A program made the translations under genes and the position numbers. Under the pieces are notes generated by a model, which searched no databases, was not told where the DNA came from, and saw only the letters and a list, made by a program, of their open reading frames with translations. A stretch of 64,000 nucleotides of DNA from Trichomonas vaginalis G3 (Eukaryota > Parabasalia > Trichomonadida > Trichomonadidae): NCBI RefSeq assembly GCF_026262505.1, contig NC_067206.1, positions 27,915,896-27,979,895 on the forward strand, given 5' to 3'. Positions 1-10,500 of this stretch are shown in pieces (the first letter of the stretch is position 1; every line of letters begins with the position of its first letter).

Positions 1-458
1 ACTACTATGGTGTGGAAAAAAATATCAAAGTTCCCCACTTAAACCCTATATATATATAAAAAAAATATTTTATAACCTTTTATACAAAAATTAGATATTA
101 TAATGCTTGCAAACAGCTTCTATTTATCAAGTAATATAATTCCTCTAACAATTATTATATAAAAACAACAATAGATTTCGATGATATAAGTTTAGCGTAT
201 GTAATGACTAATGAACACGAATATCTGGGGAACACATCATGGTGACTCGTATATTAACATTGTCCAAAGTTCTTTACATAACTGTGATTCCATTATTTAA
301 TTATGCCAGACAAAACATCTTAATCTTGTATGATAATATTAGATATCAATCAAAGCTTGTTCTTATGCGCTATGAATAAAGTTCCAAAAACCATTCATAA
401 AAATTAATGAATAAAAATTGAAACTTTGAAACCTAGTTGAACAAAAAACATAGCCTCT
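1..458. other. intergenic, no gene seen
   Basis: AT-rich sequence upstream of the window's first gene (which ends here on the minus strand). I see no reading frame, repeat or RNA gene that can be supported. Confidence 0.6.
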
Positions 459-1526
459 TTAGAGAAGGCCAGCCTTGAAAACAATGACGTTGTGTCCTGG
501 CTGTCCTGGATAGACTGTGGTTGATGGGAACCAGTTAGTGTTGATGGAGTTTGGAATAGCACCGGCCTCGAGGCAGAAAGCGTGTCTCTTGTCGCACTTT
601 GTGCCGTATTTGCCAGCAAATCCATCCATCCAGTTAGCTGTGTAGAGTTGCATGCCTGGCATATCTGTGTGCATTTCGAGTGTAATACCGGACTTCTTGT
701 TGAAAGCCTTGGCAGCAAGAGCGAGCTGGTTTCTCCACTGCTTGCGGAGGACGAATGTGTGGTCGTAGCCTGTTCCCTTAATGATCTGGTCATCATTATC
801 AAGAATGTGCTTGCCGAGGGCCATTGGTTCTCTGAAGTCGAAGACTGTGCCAGCAACCTTGAGGACTTCGCCTGTTGGTGTCATGTGATCATCAACTGGT
901 GTGAAGAAATCAGCAAAGACCTGAAGATCTGTGTCGAAGACATCATCTTCTGGCTGTGTGAGGTTGAAGAATGAGTGCTGTGTGATTGAGCAAACTGTTG
1001 GCTTGTCTGTCTTGTAGTCGAAGTCTAATCTAAGAGCATTCTCCTCATCAACAGTGAATGTGAGTGTTGTTTCAAGGTTGCCTGGGAAGCCATCAGCACC
1101 ATCAACAGAAACATATCTGATAACGGCCTTGTTAGCTGTTTGTTCGACAATGTCCCAAACATTGTTGTGGAAACCAGAGACACCAGTGTGGTTATTGTTG
1201 ATGTCGTTGTTGATTGGGCATGTGTACTCATTGCCGTCGATGATGAAATGGCCCTTGGCAATTCTGTTTGTTGATCTGCCACATGTAGCACCAGTAAATC
1301 TGAAGGAATTCTCAATGATATCCTTGATTGTTGGCTGGTTAAGGACGATATCACGAAGCTTGCCATCTTTATCTGGTACAACAAAGGAAACAATGTTTGC
1401 GCCAAAGTTGGAAACGCAAACTTCCATTCCCTTAGAGTTCTTAAGGACTATAAGCTTGACTTGCTTGCCCTGGTGTGTTGTCTCGTAGTCTGCAATATTA
1501 AGGCTAGAGGATGTCTTTGCTGACAT
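459..1526 (-). CDS. galM: aldose 1-epimerase (galactose mutarotase)
   Basis: Interconverts alpha and beta anomers of aldoses such as glucose and galactose in the cytosol, feeding the Leloir pathway. Family landmarks are seen in order: the CGRSTNRIAKG block near the N-terminus, SGFHNNVWD, the catalytic-His block TQHSFFNLT, GYDHTFVLR, MQLYTANWMDG, and the C-terminal catalytic-Glu block FCLEAGAIPNSIN followed by FPSTTVYPGQ. The length (355 residues) fits the family. The frame opens at 1553, but I place the start at the internal Met (SAKTSSS follows) because a TCATTTTT initiator-like sequence lies just before that ATG, as in trichomonad genes with very short 5' leaders. The stop codon sits in a TAAA context, the trichomonad polyadenylation style. 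Function is quite certain; the start is inferred. Confidence 0.93.
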   Translation of the reverse strand: MSAKTSSSLNIADYETTHQGKQVKLIVLKNSKGMEVCVSNFGANIVSFVVPDKDGKLRDIVLNQPTIKDIIENSFRFTGATCGRSTNRIAKGHFIIDGNEYTCPINNDINNNHTGVSGFHNNVWDIVEQTANKAVIRYVSVDGADGFPGNLETTLTFTVDEENALRLDFDYKTDKPTVCSITQHSFFNLTQPEDDVFDTDLQVFADFFTPVDDHMTPTGEVLKVAGTVFDFREPMALGKHILDNDDQIIKGTGYDHTFVLRKQWRNQLALAAKAFNKKSGITLEMHTDMPGMQLYTANWMDGFAGKYGTKCDKRHAFCLEAGAIPNSINTNWFPSTTVYPGQPGHNVIVFKAGLL

Positions 1527-1540
1527 TAAAAATGATGTGA
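1518..1540 (-). promoter_or_regulatory. initiator-like element of the galM gene
   Basis: Read on the minus strand, TCATTTTTA lies directly before the ATG at 1526. It fits the trichomonad Inr pattern TCA(+1)Y-T-W-Y and decides the start. The span given includes a few flanking bases. Confidence 0.5.
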
Positions 1541-1867
1541 ATTTAAGTGTCATTCAAATAGCCTTGTAAGATTGAAAAGTCTCTCAATTTTCTAAGGACT
1601 TCCATCATTTTTTTGAATTGCACCTTCACAATTATTGTTCGGTGAAATTTTTAATGATATAAAAATACTAATTACTATATTTTGAACTAATTTTTCTGTA
1701 ATAAACAGAAATTCATCAAAAGTGACAGCTCTCGATTTTTTGACATTTGTAAATTCTAAATTGAATGAGAAAAATGAAATAATACTAAGCATAATACAAT
1801 ATTCTAGATTTAATTATAATTAGGAAAAAGTTAGTTTTGAGAGTACTTTTCATAGGCATATAGAATG

Positions 1868-2294
1868 AAATCTTCTGAAAAATAATATCACATAAACTCA
1901 TATTATTTTCTAATATATAACTATTTTATATAAAAATCAAATTCAATGATCTTAAAAGCGAAGGATAAACCTCAAAAATTTACGAATATAATGAGTGGGA
2001 ATATAAGGCTTATCTATCATAAAACCATATGAAATATCAATTTTTTGCTTTACGCCTAATTTTTGACGACAATTAGCAAAAAATGTTAAATGTTAACACT
2101 CAGTCCATTTGAATATGAAAAATAAAATTGACTTTGATTAAATGTTTTTTATTTATCATGCAATTCTTCTTGCGACAAAGATTTGAATAAATTTCAAAAA
2201 ATAAGATAGCTTAAAAAATAATGTACGGTAGTGTTTACTAATAGATGAATAGTATATAAATTCTATTAAAATGGATTTGATCCAAAAAAATATA
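1868..2294. repeat. left arm of long inverted repeat
   Basis: Pairs with 2365-2793 in reverse complement with only scattered mismatches and small indels. For example, the ACGGTAGTGTTTACTAATAG block near 2224 reappears inverted near 2420. Confidence 0.85.
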
Positions 2295-2364
2295 AAACCA
2301 AAAATAATTGTTATATTTTAAATGAAGAAGTAATTTAAAACGATTTTATTTATGATCAAATTTA

Positions 2365-2793
2365 TATATTTTTTGGATCAAATCCATTTTAATAGAATTT
2401 ATATACTATTCATCTATTAGTAAACACTACCGTATATATATTTTTTAAGCTACTATCTTATTTTTTGAACTTTTATTCAAATCTTTGGTCGCAAGAAGAA
2501 TTGCATGATAAATAAAAACATTTAATCAAAGTCAATTTTATTTTTCATATTCAAATGGACTGAGTGTTAACATTTAACATTTTTTGCTAATTGTCGTCAA
2601 AAATTAGGCGTAAAGCAAAAATTGATATTTCATATGGTTTTATGATAGATAAGGCCTTATATTCCCACTCATTATATTCGTAAATTTTGAGGTTTATCCT
2701 TCGCTTTTAAGATCATTGAATTTGATTTTTATATAAAATAGTTATATATTAGAAATAATATGAGTTTATGTGATATTATTTTTCAGAAGATTT
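2365..2793. repeat. right arm of long inverted repeat
   Basis: Reverse complement of 1868-2294; the arms diverge abruptly after AGAAGATTT at about 2793. Confidence 0.85.
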
Positions 2794-2951
2794 TGTGTTC
2801 TTCTTCAAAATTTTATTTTTTTTATTAAAAAGAATCTTTACAAAATATACATTTACTTTAATTAATATTTAAAAACGTGCTCTATCAAAAGTTCCAAAAA
2901 TTCAATATTTTAGCTTTTCTGAGGTGTCACTTTTGATGAATTTCTGTTTAC

Positions 2952-3879
2952 AGCACCGCAATGAAAATAATGTGAAAATCTCAATATTTGTGAAGAAATA
3001 ACAGGCAACAAATAATTATAATGCATCTGTATCATTATATATACTGTTTCTTTCATAGGAAGCTGATAGTAATGATTATAATCCCGATATCGCCTTTTCT
3101 CAGGATATTTTACAAATCTTTTCAACCCATCAAAAAAACTGATGGGGATATAAGAGTGTTTATAAACTAATTATGAGCATTATGGATGTAAAAAATTTGT
3201 AAGAGATTTTGCCCATTTTGAAAGGTGATCACGATTTTTTGAACACTCAAACCTTTTCGATGGATCATGGTGATATATGAATTTACTCCACAAACAAATT
3301 AAAGTTATAAGTGAATTTACGTGTATTGTCTTTTGGCCAATTGGATTCATCAGGCTCTCTTCGCTTAAGTATTCAGTGCTAATGAAAATGTTATGTGTAA
3401 TTATGTTATGTGCTGATATTGAGCATACACAGGGTTAATTTTAATATTATTTGATCTTAAACAATATCAACAAAATTATAACTCAAATATCAGATTCAAA
3501 TGAAAAAATATCGCAAATGAATAGTTTTTGTCCCTTTATGTAATAGATAAACTCGTATTTGAGAAAGAATATTGATTAAATATTATGAAATTAATGAGAG
3601 TACTATTCGATTATATTTGTCTGTGTTTATAAATATTGATATTCAAACTTAGAATGTATAATTTTTATTAATAACAAAAAATAATATCTTATATTTATGT
3701 TGAGAAAAGTAGTATAGGGGAAATAAAGTTACTAATGTATTTGTGTCCTCATTCTCAGTGTTTTGGTTGATATAAAGTTCTAATTTCGAAAATTATTTCA
3801 TTATTATCTATTTTCTGGTTTTTCGAAAGAGGAAATTATTAAATATAGCTAATTAGCTAATAGTTAGCGTGATTACGCA
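2952..3879. other. intergenic, no gene seen
   Basis: About 0.9 kb of AT-rich sequence between the foldback element and the ARM-fold gene. Short frames exist but none has a recognisable protein signal. Confidence 0.5.
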
Positions 3880-5430
3880 TTACTCTTCTGGGTAAATCAT
3901 CAAATAAAATGAATGAGCAATTTCATCGATCTCAGAACCTTCAAGTTGTAATAGTTGGTCTCCGATATCCCATTCTCGGAAAAGTTCAAGTGCATATTCA
4001 TAAATTTGTTGATAAGTTCGACTTAGATAGTCCATAAACTTAAATAGAGTTCCTATGATGTCTTCTGTTATCTTTAGATCCTCATCTGTGATATATTCGA
4101 TGCAATGCGAAAGAATATTCTTATCAAAAATGTATCTCAGCCGAATTTCATTATAATCAAACTTCATGCAGTACCTGATATACAAAAGTATGATTTCCAC
4201 TACTGTTTGGCGACATTTGTAAGCAATGTTTTCATAATTTACAAAAAGACTTTCAAAAATGCCAAGTTGTGTAAATTTCTGGAAGAACCTTTCTGGCATT
4301 TGATGTTTTGGTGGTACGTTAACTAAAAAGTCCAGTCTCAACAAATTTTTAATTATTAAAAGTAATTTATCAGCTGTATCATATTCTTTTGTAACAATTG
4401 TGTTTGTTATGGCACTCCAAGGAGCTTTGATCATGAAACTATAAATAATTCGAGGTGAAACAAGATTAATTGAATTTGTTAGGATTAAACATATATTTGT
4501 TGCAATTTCTCTAAGATCATCATCACTTGTATTAACCATTGGTATGATTGAAAGCATAATAAGTTCTCCTTCATTGTTTAATTTTAATAAATCTCGAATT
4601 GACATAACCGGTTGGAAATCTTGGCCCAAACATGTTAACAAAAAGTATAAAAGACGCATAACAGGAAGATACGAGTCCATATTAAGGTTTAGAATCAAAC
4701 TAATGAATAAATATGCTTTTTCTCGAAGTTTTGCATCTCCAATTGCAAGAGAACGCGAAAAATATGTACTTAAACATGTACAAATGATCTGGTCTGATTT
4801 ATTTTGTTCTGGGGATGCTTTGATTTCATGTTTCACACGTTCTAAAAGTCTGTCAATGAATCCGCTGTTGTATGATGCAACTAAAACATCGGCAGGACAG
4901 AATTTATATATGTGTTCGAGTAATTGAATCGCTCCTAAAAAGTTATGTTGAGATAAAGTTTCTTCGAGTTCAGGATTAATGATAATATCCATGAAATTGG
5001 CATCAAAGATCATTTTGCAGATGGATGGTGAGTATTGTGCAGCAACATTTAAGATTTTCAAAACTTTTGAAAGAATTTGCGATTCTAAAGATTCATTTTG
5101 GCTTGATAGTATATCTCTTGAAGGACTATTTAGGATTTCGATTGCTAAATTGACAAAATTCGTTTCAGTAAAAATATTTGGCAAAGATTCTTCTGAATAA
5201 TAAGAGGAAAGATCTTGATTGTGCACTTTTGAAATATGCTCTATGATGCTTAGCGCAGACTCGTAATTTTCATTGATAGATTTATAAAAATCTGTTAGAT
5301 AATGAAACATAAAACCACAAAACTCATCTATGTTATTAAATGTGATTATTTCTTCATTTTCATCCGTTTTGTTAGCAATTTCTTCGTTTATATCCTCATT
5401 GGGATTCTTCTTAAAATCCAATGAAAACAT
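3880..5430 (-). CDS. ARM/HEAT-fold protein of unknown role
   Basis: A 516-residue, wholly alpha-helical, leucine-rich protein without signal peptide or membrane segment. An acidic N-terminal stretch (DINEEIANKTDENEE, residues ~13-28) is followed by repeated ~40-residue helical pairs with I/L spacing typical of armadillo-like folds. Trichomonad genomes carry many such uncharacterised ARM-like proteins of about 500 residues, so a scaffold role is plausible, but no partner or pathway can be named. The ATG at 5430 gives the longest frame; no initiator motif is clear upstream. Its head faces the 1.8 kb repeat element at 5643-7436. Confidence 0.75.
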   Translation of the reverse strand: MFSLDFKKNPNEDINEEIANKTDENEEIITFNNIDEFCGFMFHYLTDFYKSINENYESALSIIEHISKVHNQDLSSYYSEESLPNIFTETNFVNLAIEILNSPSRDILSSQNESLESQILSKVLKILNVAAQYSPSICKMIFDANFMDIIINPELEETLSQHNFLGAIQLLEHIYKFCPADVLVASYNSGFIDRLLERVKHEIKASPEQNKSDQIICTCLSTYFSRSLAIGDAKLREKAYLFISLILNLNMDSYLPVMRLLYFLLTCLGQDFQPVMSIRDLLKLNNEGELIMLSIIPMVNTSDDDLREIATNICLILTNSINLVSPRIIYSFMIKAPWSAITNTIVTKEYDTADKLLLIIKNLLRLDFLVNVPPKHQMPERFFQKFTQLGIFESLFVNYENIAYKCRQTVVEIILLYIRYCMKFDYNEIRLRYIFDKNILSHCIEYITDEDLKITEDIIGTLFKFMDYLSRTYQQIYEYALELFREWDIGDQLLQLEGSEIDEIAHSFYLMIYPEE

Positions 5431-5642
5431 TTACAAAGATTTTGGCAAATTTATCTTGGAAAAATAAAATAAAAGGATATCGGTTTTATTGTAAGTTGAT
5501 GGTTCAAACTCGTTTTCTTTGGAAAATTATTCAAGATGATCAAAGTGAATCAACTATCAATGCTATATTTCATCTAAACTTGCTGGACTGGTTAATAATT
5601 ATATATAGAAGACTTTAAAATGCAATTGTAACTTCTTTGTTA

Positions 5643-7436
5643 TACCCTCTATTTCCAGGAATTACCGTTTAAGGTTATTTTTTGCATCAAAAAAATTCAA
5701 TTTTAGCATGATTGAAGTATTATTTTTTTAAAATAACAATAAAATATTAATTTATACAACAGTGTTATATATCCCTTACATTTTTGTGGCAAATGGAGAG
5801 GGTAACGGCGTCGAAATTGCATAATTTCAAATCTCCTTATCTCAACGAATACAAGAGGGATGGGACTGAAATTAGGCTATTTTAATAGGTATGAGGTATA
5901 AAACATTTTCACTGATGAAAAATTGAAAAAGCTGATTTCAGCTTTCTAATCATACCTTATATATGAGGTATCATATCAAAATACTGATATGTTATTACTT
6001 ATGGGGCCACCTGAATGTTCTCACAATTTGTTTGTATAGATATAAAAATAATTATATTAAATTTAAATTAAGTCTTTTATTCCTAAAATGAATACTTTTT
6101 GACATTTTTAGAACTTTTATATTATGAAGTGAATAATACCAATTGTAGAAATGATAAGGATAAGAAATTGATTACTAAAACAATAGTATTTCAAAGTGTT
6201 ATGATGTTTAATGTATTTACATAGATATGGATAAACGAAAAATATATTTTAATCAGAATAAATTGAAAAATCTATTTCAATCTTTTGCAAGGAAAAGGCA
6301 AATGCACATGCATTTACTAAAAGAATGGAGTATTAATGATATAATCAACAAATCCTGCATTTATTTTGATAAATGTTCATTTTTTAAAATTTTGACGAGT
6401 TCAAGGTGAGAGAGGGGAGAGAGGGTCAAAGTTGCTATTTGTCACTTTTCCACAAGAATATAATGGGGAAAAAGTTATCATATAGTTGATCTCATTCACT
6501 GAGGTGAGAGATGCATGTAGTGTAATGGTATAAACAGTGGGATTGCTGCTCTAAGTCCTAGGTTCGAGACATATTGGCTTCATTTTTCTCTTTTTTATTG
6601 ACGTAAACTATTCAATTTTTGTGTTCTCCATTTAAATTTCAGAATTTTTTTTGCAGATTTCACGCTACATTCGAAGTTACCTTTTGTAACAACCACCACT
6701 GCCTACGAAAGACGAAAGTGTGTCACGATTTCACCCGGAAATCCGACGGTTGTTTAAGAGTAAGCACTTTTGGCACCTACTCGAGTTCAAGGTCTTGTTT
6801 CGGTTCGAATTCGTGAAAAATGAATATTTTCAAAATTTGATAAATGATATAATATCAGCATCCAAATAGAATGCATCTATTATACTTTTTATTGATTTAT
6901 TTCTATTTTATTGGGATAATCAGATTTTCCTTTGAGAGTGAATGATATACTTTTGTCACAGCACCAAATCATATAAAATGTGCTGAATTTGTTTCCGCTG
7001 TTTATTTTCAATCTAATCTATTCTAATACTAGTTTTCGTGCGTTCGAAGTTTCAACAAAAAAGTCTATGAATACTCAAAATAATTGATTTTTATATCATT
7101 AAATACTATTTTTAATGGAGAACAAAGCATATTTTAACGTCAGCCAGGAATTACCGTTTTACCAAAATTTTTGTTTTTGAGCAAAAATTTTATCATAAAA
7201 ACACTCTTTATATCATAAAAATGCTATATTATAAAAATCAAAAATTTCAACTTGCAATCAAATCATATTAAATCTCATATCTCATATTTCCATACAAAGT
7301 ACAAAATCATAAAATTCAACATCTTTTCTATCATATCCTCTTTTAAAAAGCTTTGAAAATGTCTATATATGTCGAGATATAGAAGCTTTTTTAGAAGGTG
7401 GAAAAAAGTGACGTTAATTCCTGGAAATAGAGGGTA
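5643..7436. mobile_element. 1.8 kb TIR element with TTA target duplication (Harbinger-like, non-autonomous)
   Basis: The ends are inverted repeats: TACCCTCTATTTCCAGGAAT at 5643 and its reverse complement ending at 7436, with the match continuing a few bases further in. They are flanked by TTA at 5640-5642 and 7437-7439. A 3-bp TTA duplication is the habit of PIF/Harbinger transposons. A third copy of the inner end (CCAGGAATTACCGTTT) lies in direct orientation near 7145. No transposase frame is present. The interior holds a tRNA-like pol III box pair (6511-6596) and low-complexity runs, so it may be a composite, non-autonomous copy. Family assignment is inference from the duplication only. Confidence 0.55.
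6511..6596 (+). other. tRNA-like pol III unit (A box, B box, T-run), degenerate
   Basis: TAGTGTAATGG at 6518-6528 fits the A-box pattern and GGTTCGAGAC at 6561-6570 fits the B-box, with tRNA-like spacing; a TTTTTT run follows at 6591-6596. The T-stem and anticodon stem do not pair properly and no normal acceptor stem is seen, so this is not a working tRNA by eye. It may be a tRNA pseudogene or the head of a tRNA-derived SINE-like unit inside the 5643-7436 element. Confidence 0.35.
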
Positions 7437-7564
7437 TTACTATTTAGATGGTTAAATATATATAAAAAGATGACATATGTGATGGATAGAAATATAAATA
7501 TTTACAATACAATATATATATAAAAAGGAAAAATGAACAAGATAAAAAAATAATAATAAAAATA

Positions 7565-10500
7565 TTACCACCAAGGAATCCATGAAAGTGGCATCTTAGC
7601 CAAGTTTTCAACATTTGTTGCTTGTTTGATGAGATCATCAACTTCTTTTTCCAACGAGCCAAATCCTTTTATTCGTGGATAAACTGAATCAACTTCTTCT
7701 GATGAATTAAACTCTGATGTGAATGTGCCAATGTACGAAGTAGGGACAAAGTATTTATCAAATGGAGGACGCATGACGGCAAACTGCAATGCAGGAGCAA
7801 GACCGCGTTTGTATGATCTGATGTCTTCCAGTGTCGAAACTAAATAAGATCGAAATGTTCCATTGACACCAGCTGTGCCCAAAGCGCGTTCCAACATAGC
7901 GGTGAGTCTGAATGGAACTGGTTGGCTGTGAGTGTTGACAATGAATGATGAATAATCCAATGCACCACTAGCCTTGTCAAACAAAATGTCGTTTAATGAA
8001 GTATCGCTGCATCCGCCGACATAAAACAATGCGGAAATGATTCCAAGAGTCTTGGAAAATGTGATTTGTCGTTCAGCCCATTTCATTGCTGATATGGATG
8101 ATGTTAAAATGGATTTCGCTAAGTCATCTTTTCCTCGTTCTTTAAGAATCAATAATCTGACATCTTGTTCTTCATAACTTATTTCTTCATGAGAAGCTGT
8201 GGATTGTCTGTAGCTGAAGATCAAGTTCAACAATGTTGTTGATCCTTTGATTCGTTCTTTGAAGGAAACATCTTTGGCGATCATGAGATTGCACCGTTTC
8301 TTGAGAGATTGCAATCGTGGAGATGTCGCACTCAAAAGAGATACGAATTCGTCGGACAAGAAAATGTTTTCCTTTGTTCTTCGAAGGAAAAATGAATATT
8401 TTCGGCCGTCGGAACCAACCATTGAAACAATGAGGCCATTCTCCAAGTTCTGGACACTGTGGAAGAACTTTGTAAGCTTGACTTCGCCTTCAATTGCTTT
8501 AGAGAATGGAATACCAACTTGCCATGTAGTTTTTCTTTCAAGTTGTTGATTGAAACTTGAAATAGGAATTACACGAATAGAATCCTGCATCTGAGACATG
8601 GATAAAAGGAGTTCTTCAGCGTGTTCGAAATCTTGCTCTTCAACATGACCTCTGTTGATTATTTCTTCAGTAAATGTTGAAAGTCTTTTTCCGAAATATT
8701 TCTTAAAATCGGATTCAATGTGGCAATAATTAGGAACTGAAACAACTTGGACAATTTTATTAATTGTTTCTATTGATTTAGATTCAACAAATTCACTGAG
8801 TAATCTGATAGTCGCGCCCCACATGTTGTGTGCCATTTTAATTAAACCAGATGATATCAAATTGATGTGTGAGAATGTGATTGAATGATATCTTTTGATG
8901 TCATCTGTTAAATCTTCCAAAAGTTCATTGTCTGGATGATTTTGAAGTTCCCTATTCAAATTGAAGAAGAAAATTTCATCCAAACTTTGCATTGCGTGAT
9001 GAATAATTTTAACTGCTGTTTCAGAAACACGTTTGTTTTTGTTTGTGATCAATGTCAAAATAAATGAAGCAACTAAAACAGCAATTGATGAATCTAAGGA
9101 TTCAAAGACATCAGAAATTGAGTTACAAACAGATTCTGATTCGCAAAACTTCAAAATCAATGAAATCAAATGCATCAAATACAATTTACGAGCTTTAGTT
9201 TTAGTTGTAACTCGTGTTTTGATTGCTTTGATTGCACTTATCGCGATATCTTCACTGCCTGTCGCATTGGCTAAAATAATCTGAGTATCAGTGATTTTGT
9301 CATAATTTCTGTCACCTTTTAACAAATGTGTTTCTGCTTCTTTGAGTTGTTCAATAGATGTTGCTTGTTGGAACAAATCCTTTCCGACTTGGTTCTCCAA
9401 ACGCTTACGGAAGTATCCATCGAATTCATCCAATGATTTAAGACCCGTTTCAAGTCTTTCTTTGGAATCTAACAACATGATCTTTGAATATTTGGATGAT
9501 TGCGAATTTTTGTCAGGGAAAAATAAATTGGCCAATCTCATTGCTTCATCTTGTTTCTTCGCGTACAATGTTGATGAAAGGATGTTGATAGCGAAATCAT
9601 CGAGATCGATAGCATCTGGAATCAGTCTGACAATCTGGAAGAGTTGGTTCTGACGCTCATAATCATCACGCATTTGTGGTAATTTGTCAGACCAATTTTT
9701 ACGGAATTTTGAAACATAATTTTTGTCACGGTGGCAATCAAGAACTTCTTGGAGTTGATGGAGCTGTTCTGCCAAGAAAAGTTTCTTTTCGAACATCGAT
9801 TTATTGTTACGTGCGATGTTCTGGACATTTGCTGTTAGATATCTCCAGCCAAGATGAATTGTTTCTTTCGCAGAATCAAAATCACCGAGATTGATGAATA
9901 AAATTGCTTTTTGGATGCAATCTTCTGTGTTGTAGCCACCTGTTCTATAAACATACTCAAGAGATTTCTTCTTGTCACCGCAGTTCATTTCTGCTGTCCA
10001 GAAGAAACGAGAAATCTTCGCTTGGTTGGCTAAACTTTGTTGATCGAATTTATCAGAATAAAGTAAAATGTCTTCCCATTTTTCAACTTCTGCAAGACAT
10101 TCAACTGTTTCTGTAACATATCGATCTGGTTCTTTCTCAGATGATATCAACTCTAATGCTTTAGTCCAGTCTTCAAGCATCATCGCTGCTGATATTTCGA
10201 GTTTAGGAACTCTTTTTGCAATCTCATAAGCATCAGTTTTTCTTCCAATGGCATAATTAGTTATACTCAAATCCTGAAGTAAATCTGGAGTGATTGGTGT
10301 ATTCTTGACCAAAGGAATGCTTTCGATGATGGAAAATGCAATGTCGTATCTTTGTAATTTGATACTTTTTTCGATCAAAAACTTTGTATCAATACCTAAA
10401 TCAATACGACTTAAAACAGCAAATTCTATAAGATTTAAAAGCTGTAACAAGACATCATCAGGGAGATTTGGAAGTTTCATGATCTCGTACAATCTCTTTG

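Larger units (their letters stand above)
1702..2951. mobile_element. foldback (long palindrome) element candidate, ~1.25 kb
   Basis: Bases 1868-2294 and 2365-2793 are near-perfect reverse complements, giving ~430 bp arms around a ~70 bp spacer. Outside the arms a perfect 26-bp inverted repeat (1702-1727 against 2926-2951; inner ends read CATCAAAAGTGACA toward the centre on each side) brackets the whole structure. No credible reading frame lies inside. This is what a foldback/MITE-type DNA element or a hairpin-forming RNA source would look like. No target duplication could be identified, so the outer limit is uncertain. Confidence 0.6.

Noticed and set aside
582-974. Plus-strand open frame opposite the epimerase
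   Set aside because: It is a shadow of the G+C-richer third positions of the minus-strand gene, with no motif of its own.
6640-6820. Possible enolase fragment (a GNPTV-like stretch near 6,740)
   Set aside because: Only five residues fit; the flanking frame does not follow enolase and no second block is found.
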